From positions 5,001 to 69,000 of the forward strand of contig JAXRKP010000531.1 in assembly GCA_037039925.1 (NCBI GenBank): DNA of 64,000 bases. The letters run 5' to 3'. Source of the DNA: Doris montereyensis. Lineage: Eukaryota > Mollusca > Gastropoda > Nudibranchia > Dorididae. The notes below the pieces were generated by a model that saw only the letters and a program-made list of their open reading frames with translations, had not been told where the DNA came from and made no database searches. The position numbers were made by a program, and so were the translations under genes. Below, piece by piece: positions 39,003-50,288 of the stretch (positions are counted from its first letter, which is position 1; every line of letters begins with the position of its first letter).

Positions 39003-42000
39003 CTAGGGGAAAGAAGAAATGGGAATTAAAGTATATCAGTGTTGTTGGCCACTTTCTAAAAATAAATTAAACACAAACCTTTGCTCTCAAATGCACAAAG
39101 AAAGGACTAAAAATAAAACAAACAAAAAACTTTTGAAATACATCTACTCTTACTCTTATTTAATAAAACTAAAGTAAAGAGTGACATAACAAGTTAATAC
39201 CATGTGAGGAAAGAACATTAAACAATAATGTCTTTTAATTGTTGAAGTTATATGTAAAGTTTCTTCAAGGCCATTACCGCCCATAGAGCCAGTGCTTATC
39301 CCCGTTTCTATAATGTAAAGCAGAACATGGGATAATAGCCACCTCCTCCTAGACAGGAAAGCTAGTCTTATCCATTTGCACCTCGGTCAAGTGGGGAAAC
39401 GTGTATTAAGTGTCTTTCCAAAGGAACACAAACATCGGACCTAGCTTTCCTTGGATTCGAACCCGGAACATCGTGATCCCAAGTCTGCCAGCCTAACTTC
39501 TTGCCACCGACGCCACTGTTGAAATCTAACCTTCTTTAAAAAAAATTGTAATTATTATTATACGACTAATAAGAGAATAAAAACTTTCAGCCATTAACCA
39601 CTTTTAAGTTTTAATTTGTACAAATATCACAAATGTTATGCAAAAGTACGGATTGACAAAAATTGATAAGATGGTTATATATATATGAAGAAAAGATATT
39701 CCTTTCTTTCAACACAGCAAAATCATAAATTCATCAACACACAATCATAAATATTAAATTACATTTACTACATTATGAGCGGAATGCCCCATCTAAATTA
39801 ATCCTAAACATAGTCATTCTGTACAAAGCATCTATTCTAAGCTACTTATTTATTATTTTTCTAAAATAATGCATGCCGTCAATCAATGAAACTGTTTCAG
39901 CCAATCCAAATCTAAAAAGATAGTCCTGCAAGTAGCATGGACGGACGCAACCTCAAATTCAACAAAATCACATCATTTGCATTGTGAGAATACTACACAA
40001 ATACGATACCCATCAAATCATAGAAACAGAAGCAATGAAAATAACTGAAAACTGGCGTTATCTTCCATTAGATTACCCGGTACAAAAAAACGTCATGCAC
40101 ACAGGTAGAGTGCTTACCTGCCCGGTCTGATGATACGGTAAGTGCCCTCAACAGAAAGGTCTACAACTGTAGATCCCATGCGAGATTCTTCAGAGTCATT
40201 GAGATTTCCACCACTGACCACCAGATCAAGGAGAGGCCATAGATGCTTAAACTCCTGTGAATAGAGTTAAATGTGTGACAGTCTTGAAATTTTAAAAAGA
40301 AAAGAAATAAAATACCAATACAGCTTTTATCTTAATGAAGGACAAGTACGAAATCATGACCCATAGACAAGAGGAAAGGAAAACTTTAAATTTAAAGTGA
40401 TGTTATCATTATTTATATTACATTATTCTGATGGGGGAAATTTAGGAAAGTACTGATCTAGAGCTGACAAAAAAGTGTGAATCTGACGGAAGTCTAGAAA
40501 CTAACTATATATGCCCATTTACTTGTTTCGAGTATGAGCTGAAATATAGTCAACCCCATAGTACCACCATTCCCGTTACGGTCAACTTTTGCCATGGAAA
40601 GCAACAACTGCCATACAAAAGTAATGGGAATACTTTTTGTACAGCCATCCGCTACTAGTGAGGCGGGAACTCTCTTAATAGCTGTTATACCGCTAACCAA
40701 AATGATAGATCTACAATGTAAGTGGCCAGATAACTTATAAAGACACTGGTAGCTTTATATTTATGCATGTAGGGAAATGTGGCGTGCGAATGTGGCGTGC
40801 ATTATTCAATTACAGACACTGAGTGAACGACTCTGGGTCAATCCGAATGCATCACTATATTGTACTTGCCTACTGCTAGACATATGCCTTCTAGTCTATG
40901 CAGACAGTGTAAACTACAATACGATCACATTTCGGTTCGGTAGCATCAGACATTGATGTTACAAAACTACAGGCTATTGTATGATGATTTTCTTGTAGCG
41001 CCACATGTTAACACTAGGTCCTTACTTCCATAGGTTTACAGGTAGCCCCATGCTTCAATCAGTGTCACCAAGGTTTAGGCTTCTATAAAAAATACTACAT
41101 GTAACATTTTGCAAACTCTTTTATACTGTCAAATATGCGTTGGTCCCAAAGTTGGCAGTATAACAGGGTTTAACTGTATCTGTATCACGGTGTATATCAC
41201 CAAGTTTCCATCTTTCTTTTTGGCCTGTTTTCTATTTCACTACGTCATACTTCAATCTTCTCTAATTCCCACATCATACTTCAATCTTCTAATTCACTGT
41301 GTCATACTTCAATCTTCTCTAAGTCCCACATCATACTTCAATCTTCTCTAATTCACTGTGTCATACTTCAATCTTTCTAATTCCCTAACTTCAATCTTCT
41401 CTAATTCCCACGTCATACTTCAATCTTCTCTAATTCCCATGTCATACTTCAATCTTCTCTAAATGTTTTTGGAATACAACGCACTGGCAACTGAACAAAA
41501 TAAGGGTTTTCAAAGTAATCATCATAGGCAGTAGAAGGAGGGCTTAGTGGGAAGAGGAGTATTACCTCAATTTGAAGGCAACTTTTATCCCCACTGACAT
41601 TGGCACTTGTCAATGCAATAGGGCTGTTGTAAGCGATGGCCAAATTTTTCATGAAAATATGGTCAGGAATACGAATTCCAACTAGAGATGTTTGGGGTTC
41701 AATTCTGGATTCAGTTCTGGACTCCGTTCAAATACAACAGTCACGGGTCCTGGTAATAAATCGCTCAACAGCTGACGGGGCACTGTGACCTTGCCACACC
41801 TTCAAGGTAAAGAAAAATAAAGATATCATAAATTTTATTCCAGTCGTCAACATCAAAATCCTCACCGAACCATTTCAATTCAGAAAATGTTCACAATCTC
41901 ACCCTGCATATTATAATTTTATTACACAGTTTGTACCAATGATGCCACACATATGTTTTGTTTTTCAATGCTTCTTTCATTGACATTAACTCTATCCATC

Positions 42001-45000
42001 ATATGCAATTGATCTCGGGATAAATAGAAGTGAGAAGAAACAGCAAGATGAAAGATAAGTGAAAGAGTGAAAGGAAAGAAGAAGAACTTACCAGTGGACA
42101 TAAGCGAAGATCATCATAGAGCCATAAATAACACAAATATTTTTTATTAAAAGCTATGAATGGCAAAGCGCTTATCCCATTAGATCAGCTTAAACTTAAT
42201 ACAAGAACAGCTAAATCAGGCTGTTAAACATATATGGTTCCATCTTCAAACATTGATTGTCACCCCAACTCATTTAACAATAGCACAGTTAAGCTGTGGA
42301 GCAAACTGCCAACAGATATTAAACTCAGCAAAAGCACTAAATAAAATAGTTTGTTGATAAATTCAAAAACATGCACACTGACAGTATCACTTGAAGAATT
42401 GAACTGATCAGTTAATATTACCACAGTTGCCAACCTTCTCAAATCGAAAAACATACTCTTACTGTGCAAACTAATTGTAACTCGCACAAAAGCCTGTAAT
42501 ATTCCAGCAAAACATTGATCACTTAACCCCCTCTAAGCTAAATAACAAAAAGTCCACTCTCTCACTGGCCTTTCTGGCTGAAATGCAACGGTTGTTTTGT
42601 GAACTCAGAATGGCGTCTCTACATTTTCACCCACTCTCTCACTGCCATTAACTTAGTTTTTTTAAAATACAAAATACAGTTAGACTGTTAATTTATATAC
42701 AAAATGTACATACTTTTGAAAGTAAATACAGACTTACGGATCTCAAAGCCAAAGAAAGTGCTGCGTACTAAACATGTATTTATGTACTGGTTGGCAGCTA
42801 TATACGAATATATATGATATATTAATGAAATATTATTCTGAGGAAGCATTTACATGATATTATAAAGAATAATGATCTTGAAATGTGTATTGATATTTCT
42901 TTGTTAACTGTAGATTTTTAGAAACTAGAATTCTTAATCCCATTTTCCCATCTTAGTTAGCATTTTGGTAATAATGTTTTCTATTGAAAGTGAGAGAAAT
43001 GGAATAGGGTTTATCAATTATTGCCTTTGTGATATCTACAGAAAAGTAATGAACACACTAAAGAAATTTTTTAATTGAATTGAATTGAAAACTATTTTTG
43101 ATTTTTGAAAGAAATTGGAGCATATCGACAGATCTAGAATATTAAATTTGTTAAAATACATTAACTATATTTCTAAAATATTTCATTTACGCCAGCTTCT
43201 GATTTTTTAAAGTGCTTTATTCAAACAGTCATCTTTTCCATTAGTCATAGTGACAACCCTGAATGAACACTACTTTAAAGAAACAAACAACAAATGATAT
43301 TATGAAGTTTAATTCATTGAAATTTACTCCTGTCCACCATATCTGGTGATCTCAGAGTGAATTCAGTCAGATGAAAGATAGGTGAGTGGAAGAGGGACTA
43401 CCAAATGCCTGACCATCCACAGAAGAAGAAGAAGAACAACTGCAGCACTAAGAATAATTAAAAGGAAGGGAACAGAAACTATCTGCAGCACCTGCCAATA
43501 GTGAAAAAAAGATTAAAATTTCAACTTTTCAAAGATGTCTGTTTAGAAACAGAAATCTTTGAAAAGTTGAAATTTTAATCTTTTTGTTAAACGTTGTTAT
43601 CTGTGACAAATGCCCTTGCTTGTAAACAGACAGTGGGGCATCCGTACATTACTTATAGAAGTGATTTCACCTGTAAATGTCGTCAATCCTTCCGACACTT
43701 ATTGCCAATGGCTTGCTATAATTTCTTTGCTTTATGCCATAAATTCTGTTGACAGCTTTGTTGTTCTGTGCCAGTCCTGCAATGCCGTAGATGGTGTCTG
43801 TTGGCACACCCATAACTCCCCCATTCAAAAGACACTCTGAGGTTATTTTTATAACATTGTTGAAATCTGAAAAAGTCAAACAGTAAGGCAACACAATTGA
43901 AAAATAAATATCATCTAACTCAAAGCATAAAAATGTTTTAATTCACTTGCTTTAAAAAAAACGTATTAATATAGAATTTCTGTCTGTAACAGGAACAGTG
44001 TAAAAAGTCAAAGGTTACTCAGTATCAGTCACAATTTCAACTTCGAGAATTTACATTGCACCATGTTTGGGTGTGAAATAACAAGGCCCGGTAGGGGGCC
44101 TCAAAGTGGCAGCCCCACCATCTACCTAGGGTATAGTGAGCTAATCCCCTGCTTATCCAAAAACAAATTTATTCAGAGAAATAAATACAATATACCCGGC
44201 TTGACCTTTCAATGACGAACATGGAAACAAACACGGACTGTGATTTTTGGAACATGGAATATTAGGACAATAAATGGAAGTGAGTTAGAATTAGTTAAAG
44301 AAATGGAAAAATTCAAAGCAGACATTTTTGGCCATTACAGAAACAAGGAATAAAAAAACGTACGACCAAATCACACTTTCATTTTCTCAGGAGTTGGTGT
44401 CAAAGATAGAGCTAGAGCAGGAGTAGGCCTCTTTAATGCATAAAAGGCATGAAAGGCTACTAGAAAGTTGGAAATGTATAAGACCACGGCTATTAGAGGT
44501 AAATATTAAACCGAAAGGACGAGAAATTAAATTATTATTAGCTTATAAATGGACCAAATGAAGACGCCACTAAAGAAGAAAAACATGTCTTCGAAAACGA
44601 TTTACAAATAACTGCAGAGAATCTTAAACACAAACAGGAACTAACGGTTTTAGGAGATTTAAATGCTAGGGTAGACAACAGTGTAGAAAGTAATAGGTAA
44701 AGAAGGAGAGACAACAACTTCTCCAAATGGAGAGAGACTAATAGATTTTCGACTAAAGAATAACATGAAAATAGCCAACACCTTTTTTCCTCATAAAGAT
44801 ATCCACAAATATACATGAGTGAATGAAGACAGGTGTGAAAATTCAATGAAAGACTACATAATAGTTAGCAACTCCCTTTTTACAATACATTGGATGCAGA
44901 AGCAGAAATATTTAGTGATCCTCACCTAGTGGTTGCAAAAATGAGATTACTGACTGAAGAAAACAAACAGAAAAGGAAAGAAAAGAAAGCTATTTAACTC

Positions 45001-47193
45001 AAAATAGAAGACCTAAATAAACCAGTAGTAAAACAGATATACACCAATCTAGGATAAAAAGAGTTATCAGTGAAAGGCAGATTGATCTTAAAGGATAGCA
45101 CAATAGAAGAAAAGTGGCAAATGTATTTTTAAAGAAACACTCCTCAGTTGTATTGAAGAGGTCTGTAGTAGGAAACAAATTAAAGGAGATAGGAAAAGAA
45201 CAGCATGGTTGGATGAGAATGTCAAGACTAAGATCAAAGGAAAGAAGGATGCCTGGAAGAAATACATGCAAACAAAGAGACAAGAGGATAGGATAGATTA
45301 CGTGAATAAAAGAACTATCGCCAAAGAGGAAGTGAGGAAAGCAAAACAGGAACAATGGGAAGAGTTTGGACAAAGACTTCAAGGAAATCAAAAGCTGTTC
45401 TGGGGGAAGGGGCAATGAAGAGCACAAGAAAGACCGAAGCATGCCAATACGACAAATCAAGAATGCCCAAGGAGAAATAATGAAAGAAGACAGCAAAATC
45501 ATGGAAACATGAAGAAAGTACGTTCAACAATTACATAATCCCTCCAGAACATATGAAACAAGAAGTAAAAATCAATAAATAAGAGTAACAAGTAATCCAG
45601 AGGAGACAGTTGAAGATGTAGATATATCAATGAAAAAAATTCAAACAGCTATAAGAAAAGTGAAATGAGGAAAGGCCCCAGGAGCAGATCAAGGAAAGGC
45701 CCCAGGAGCAGATCAAGTTAATCCAGAAATGATTAAAAACCAAGGGAGAGTGGCAGACAAACTATGCAATATGCCAACAAGCATGGGTCCTGTTGTGACG
45801 AATGATGTATATACGTATGTGTGATTATCTCCCTTTGCATATGCATTTATATTACTTGTCATAACTATGTTGCTCATCCATGTCACCACATATAGATATA
45901 TGTATCAGTGTCCAATGTATCCAATGTATAACATGTATATCTAATACCATATTATGATTACATGTTGTTATTTGTCCTCCTTCGATGTATTATCAATTGT
46001 GTAAGCAATAGTAACCACCATTGTAATATATCGAGTACAATCGTGCCATGTCATCAACGCAATAAAATATTAATTATTCTGTACGTAAATCTTGGCCTTC
46101 CTTGTTTGTGAATTACCATAACCACAACAGGTCCAAACAGGTGCCAGATGACTGGAAAAAGGGAACGGTAGCACCAATACATAAGAAAGGATAAAATATG
46201 GAATACTCAAACTATAGAGAGATATCACTGCCAGGAAAAGTGTATGCCAGGAAGCTGGAAATGAGACTAAGGAAATTAGTATCTAGGATCAGATTGAAGA
46301 ACATCAGAGTGAATTAGACAAGGAAGAAGTGTACAAGACCATTTATAATTATATTTACAATTTGACAAATAATAGAAAAATTCCTTAAGAGAAACGTTGA
46401 CTTGCACCTGTGTTTTATTGACTTAGAAAAGGCATTTGACACTGTGAAGAGGGATGAACTATGGCATTCCTTAAAAGAACACAATGTAGAGCAAAATTTA
46501 ATAGAAAAAGCCATTAAAAGTTTTTACAATAAACCAACATGTGCAGCCCGAAGTAGCTGGAAACATATCTGCAGAATTTGATGTAGATATGAGTAAGACA
46601 GGGTTGTGTCTTTAGTCCTCTTTTGTTTATCGCCATTTATGGATTTAGTCGCAACTTTAAAGGCATCATCAAAAATGAAGAAAATGAATTTAGGTGGAAG
46701 CTCAAACCAGTAAATGTAGCAATGCTTTCATTTGCCGATGATTTAGTTCTGTTTGAAAAATTAGAAAGTAACCTTCAGTCGATTACCAACATGATCAATA
46801 ATGAACCAAATAAAAGAGGAATGAGAGTAAATGCAATGAAAACAAAAAAACAATGCTAGATGTAGATTCTAGTAGAAATTTATACTAAATTAATAATGAG
46901 CGTCAAGAGATCACATAATTCAAGACTGATGTAATAGGGCAAAAATACTGAAATAGATCTTATGTACTTCCTATTCTCTTTCAGAACCAACTAAAACAAA
47001 GCTCAAATGACTATTGAGCAACGTGTCCCCCCCCCCCCACCCCCTGCCTTACCAGATGAAATTTAAATTAGTCATAGATTCACCTACCTGTTGTTGATTC
47101 AATATCAAGAATTTGATCTGGGTTCGCTGCATGTTTGGGAGTGCCAGTGTGAAAGGGCAATCTGATTTCTTTGACATCAACCTCCGAAGCCAT
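38924..47193 (-). CDS. YRDC: YRDC, threonylcarbamoyl-AMP synthase (Sua5/YrdC family), 5 exons
   Basis: YRDC makes threonylcarbamoyl-AMP from threonine, bicarbonate and ATP, the first step of t6A37 modification of ANN-decoding tRNAs in cytosol and mitochondria. Exons in gene order are 47088-47193, 43671-43866, 41566-41799, 40118-40254 and 38924-39002, all GT-AG and phase-consistent. With one missing base restored the reading frame is about 250 codons; the human protein is 279 residues. The YrdC fold shows in order: GVMGVPTDTIYGIAG, YSKPLAISVGRIDDIY, DLLPGPVTVVFER, LVGIRIPDH, SPIALTSANVSG, LDLVVSGG, GSTVVDLS and RIIRPG. The S-N of TSANVSG and the KPL lysine are the usual substrate-contacting residues. 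The start chosen is the first in-frame ATG after an upstream stop. A non-ATG extension upstream is open but unsupported. Exon 3 lacks one base. Confidence 0.96.
39250..39518 (-). mobile_element. SINE A copy in YRDC intron
   Basis: Reverse-strand SINE A: tail GTTTCTTCAAGGCCATTACC, body TTAAGTGTCTTTCCAAAGGA, box B GGATTCGAACCCGG, head end CACCGACGCCAC. Confidence 0.88.
40118..40254 (-). CDS. YRDC: YRDC exon 4
   Basis: Encodes EFKHLWPLLDLVVSGG then GSTVVDLSVEGTYRIIRPG, acceptor TTCACAG, donor GTAAGC, ending in phase 2. Confidence 0.96.
41222..41462 (+). repeat. Intronic minisatellite, about 29-bp unit, about 8 copies
   Basis: The unit is CATACTTCAATCTTCTCTAA followed by TTCCCACGT, with alternating TTCACTGTGT variants. 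It ends about 100 bp from YRDC exon 3. Confidence 0.92.
41566..41799 (-). CDS. YRDC: YRDC exon 3, one-base deletion
   Basis: Encodes CGKVTVPRQLLSDLLPGPVT then VVFERSPELNPELNP. One base is missing in a C run at about 41689-41694, which creates a premature stop. TSLVGIRIPDHIF and SPIALTSANVSG follow in the next frame. Flanking phases require the extra base. Confidence 0.95.
41978..42105 (+). repeat. Interspersed repeat D, copy 6
   Basis: Shows CTATCCATCATATGCAATTG, then ATCTCGGGAT, and GAAACAGCAAGATGAAAGAT then AAGTGAAAGAGTGAAAGG. Confidence 0.75.
42455..42800 (+). repeat. Interspersed repeat E, copy 3
   Basis: Shares ACTCAGAATGGCGTCTCTAC, AAAGTAAATACAGACTTACG and GGTTGGCAGCT with copy 2 at 35937-36310. 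Confidence 0.7.
43315..43405 (+). repeat. Interspersed repeat D, copy 7 (short)
   Basis: Starts TTGAAATTTACTCCTGTCCA and CCATATCTGGTGATCTCAGA. The middle part is shortened. Confidence 0.6.
43506..43585. repeat. Near-perfect 80-nt inverted repeat (hairpin)
   Basis: Arms 43506-43536 and 43555-43585 are 31-nt exact reverse complements. Inside them, after one mismatch, TCTGTTT (43538-43544) pairs with AAACAGA (43547-43553), leaving a 2-nt loop. It lies 85 bp from the YRDC exon 2 donor. Confidence 0.97.
43671..43866 (-). CDS. YRDC: YRDC exon 2
   Basis: Encodes DFNNVIKITSECLLNGGVMG, then VPTDTIYGIAGLAQNN and KQRNYSKPLAISVGRIDDIY. This is the core of the ATP- and threonine-binding region. Confidence 0.96.
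44077..46900 (+). mobile_element. Non-LTR retrotransposon (APE-type LINE), copy A, degenerate
   Basis: The 5-prime end AACAAGGCCCGGTAGGGGGC is shared with copy B at about 57118. Broken frames encode an endonuclease start (a GTWN-like motif, then ELVKEMEKFKAD), then reverse transcriptase parts: a KAPGADQVNPEMIKNQG stretch at about 45675-45750, DWKKGTVAPIHKKG near 46150, IDLEKAFDTVKRDELWHSLK near 46420, and a catalytic FADDLVLFEK near 46735. Many stops and frameshifts make it dead. It is antisense to YRDC, in the intron between exons 1 and 2. A solo LTR interrupts it at 45791-46129. A 24-bp tandem duplication (GGAAAGGCCCCAGGAGCAGA) lies at about 45668-45716. Confidence 0.9.
45791..46129 (+). 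mobile_element. Solo LTR nested in LINE copy A
   Basis: 339 bp beginning TGTTGTGACG and ending ACCACAACA, with short inverted ends TGTTGTG/CACAACA. GGTCC is present on both sides (45786-45790 and 46130-46134), a 5-bp target duplication. LINE copy B lacks this insert at the same point. An AATAAA signal lies near 46061. No internal retrovirus-like coding region remains. Confidence 0.93.
47088..47193 (-). CDS. YRDC: YRDC exon 1
   Basis: Starts MASEVDVKEIRLPFHTGTPK and ends DIESTT plus one base (phase 1), donor GTAGGT. Upstream in the same frame about 45 codons are open without an ATG, so the first exon could be longer if transcription or splicing differs. Confidence 0.85.
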
Positions 47194-47499
47194 GTTATTG
47201 GCAAATGTTTTGAACAGAATACCGGTACTATCACTACTAAGCAAAGAAGGCCTAGCGTACTGGAATGATGGAAATGCTTTCAACTTGCAACAAATGACCC
47301 CGTAAATGGAAAAGTCCTCTTTAAATTGGTGGGTGCATACAAAGAGCTCAAATACAAGTTATTACGTTTGTAACTACATATAGATCTAGATCTATATCTA
47401 ATAATAATACTACAAATGCTGGTGTAAATCTTATTTGATGGCTCTCCTAGACCACTACTTTTTATACCAAACACTTGACCATGCAGACCTAAAATTAAA

Positions 47500-47760
47500 A
47501 CCAATCGAGTTGAATATTGCGTCAGACCCATCTAAAAGTGTGCTAAATATGAAATCTCTCTTTTTATTGTCCATAGACACATATTTTGCTGACTGCCCGT
47601 CATGTTGCTGACGATTTCATCATCGGCATTTACTTGATATAATTTCCAAAAATAGTCCATAAATATGTTACTAAACAATAAGCATGGAATAGGGGTCGCC
47701 ATCTTGGTTGTGGGGGATGCCACACTCGCTCACAAATCCGGTAAAATGTCAATGTACCGT
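47500..47760 (-). promoter_or_regulatory. Possible YRDC promoter region with YY1-like site
   Basis: CAACCAAGATGGCGACCCC reads on the minus strand at about 47695-47713, about 510 bp upstream of the chosen YRDC start. AAGATGGCG matches the YY1 core found near start sites of many animal housekeeping genes. A 63-codon frame begins in the same place and may be an upstream frame. Function is inferred. Confidence 0.35.
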
Positions 47761-47937
47761 ATCTCTCACAATACATGTACAGACCGTGGATAGGTCGACT
47801 CGGGCTCAGTGTGAATGACTGTGATCATTATAAATTAGATCAATACAGAGCTATATCCAAAAAATTTCGGCTGGTAAAATCAATCGAAAACAGCAGTTCT
47901 TTGAAAATGAAGAGTATATAGATCGTATATATACTTG

Positions 47938-47940
<3 letters not shown>

Positions 47941-48012
<72 letters not shown>

Positions 48013-48045
48013 GATTACATATATATATATATATAAATAAATATA
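47941..48045. repeat. (AT)n microsatellite
   Basis: About 70 bp of pure TA followed by a short interrupted AT stretch. Confidence 0.96.
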
Positions 48046-48123
48046 TGCGCGGGTGTGCAATTCAAACGACAGATATCTTGAATACGCTTGCACACGAATT
48101 GTCGTGTTTATCATGAAAACAAT

Positions 48124-48979
<856 letters not shown>

Positions 48980-49084
48980 GGACTTTTGAACTTGATGTTT
49001 GCCTAGTTTGGCTTTATTGAAAGATAGATCTACACTTACATTACATACATGATATAATATTATATATATTATGTCATGTTAATG

Positions 49085-49215
49085 TTAGACTCCTATAGGC
49101 AGAGACGAACAGAAAACAATCACGGACACTGGACGGTATCGAACCTGTGACCTTCATATGGGCACCCTTGGGCTCGTTGTAACATTGTTGTGTGCTTTCC
49201 CTTCATTATAAGGCG
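49085..49215 (-). repeat. tRNA-like SINE head fragment, other family
   Basis: On the minus strand, AACGAGCCCAAGGGTGCCCA and CACAGGTTCGATACCG resemble a tRNA-derived head with box B. No body was matched. Confidence 0.4.
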
Positions 49216-49312
49216 AAGGGTGCCGACGCCCGGGTATATATTATTATATATATATACATGCAAAAACAAACAACGACGTAAGGGGCATATCGAAAGTGAA
49301 GTAAATGACATT

Positions 49313-49565
49313 AAATAATATTAAAACCCCACAGGAACAAAGACCAGACAAATACAAGGAATAGACACAAACAATATTGGCCATTATGGAGATTGAACCC
49401 GCGACCTCTGCAGCGGCATCCATCGCCTCTGAAAAGAAAGCGAGCTAATACGCTATGATCGCGTTTTCAATCCCCATGGTGGCCATGATTTTTTTGTCTA
49501 TTCCTTGTATTTGTTTCGTCTTTGTTCCTGTGGGGCTTTGATATCATTTATAGTCATTCCTTCAT
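49313..49565. mobile_element. Two SINE C copies joined head to head
   Basis: 49313-49450 is reverse-strand SINE C (AAAACCCCACAGGAACAAAG to CATCGCCTCTGAAAAGAAAG, then GAGCTAATACGC). 49452-49565 is forward SINE C from TTTTCAATCCCCATGGTGGC to the tail. The two form an inverted repeat with arms of about 100 bp. Confidence 0.8.
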
Positions 49566-49986
49566 TATAAAAGTATTAAGATGTATATAGTTGTAGATAT
49601 AAGCTTAAAGTCTTACGTATCCTGTCACTCACTCCACTTTTCTCGGTCGGGAGCCAGGTTTTGGGTCTGAGCGAAAATATCCCCTGTTCATTCTGTGATG
49701 TTGCCTTCCCATCTCTTTTTCTATCTTCCTTTCTCCTTGTTTTTCCTCCGTGGCGCCTTGTAAAAGCATCCGAAAAGGCCATTTGATATTGTAACCTGTA
49801 ATACAGTATGGCCATTCCAAGTCGGCTTCCTTTTCTTCACAACCGCTAGCAGATTTACACATTGCTCGCTGTATTGCAACACTCTTCTCATCACATCTTC
49901 GCTGCTGATGTGTTCTCTGTAGTGAGATGCCTAGGAGTCTTTGTGCAGCATTGCATTTAAGCTGCTTGTATTTTCCTTTGTAGATT
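49566..49986. other. No gene recognised
   Basis: Two overlapping minus-strand frames of 77-79 codons at about 49576-49862 are rich in Lys, Arg and Glu and show no family similarity. I cannot support them as genes. Confidence 0.35.
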
Positions 49987-50288
49987 TAATTGGATTTGAT
50001 GTACCCAATCCACAACTAAGGTGATTCGGGGTTTGGAATGGTAAGATTTTTAAATTTGCCCAGACTGCCCTAAACGTGACAGAGTTTTGTGATCTACACA
50101 CGGCACCTCATTTTATTGTCCGTGTCCGATGGGACTAGATGTCGATTCACCTAAATGAATCCGGGGGGAAGTAGGGTAAATTTTGCTCGAAAAAAACGAG
50201 AACATTTTTCAACCGTTGACGGGGCTCTCGAACCCATTACATTTCGGTTGAGAGGCCGTCACCTTGCCTCTGGACTACCGAGTCCCTT
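49987..50288 (-). mobile_element. SINE B copy
   Basis: Reverse-strand SINE B from TTGGATTTGATGTACCCAAT to GAGGCCGTCACCTTGCCTCT and GACTACCGAGTCCC. Confidence 0.87.
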
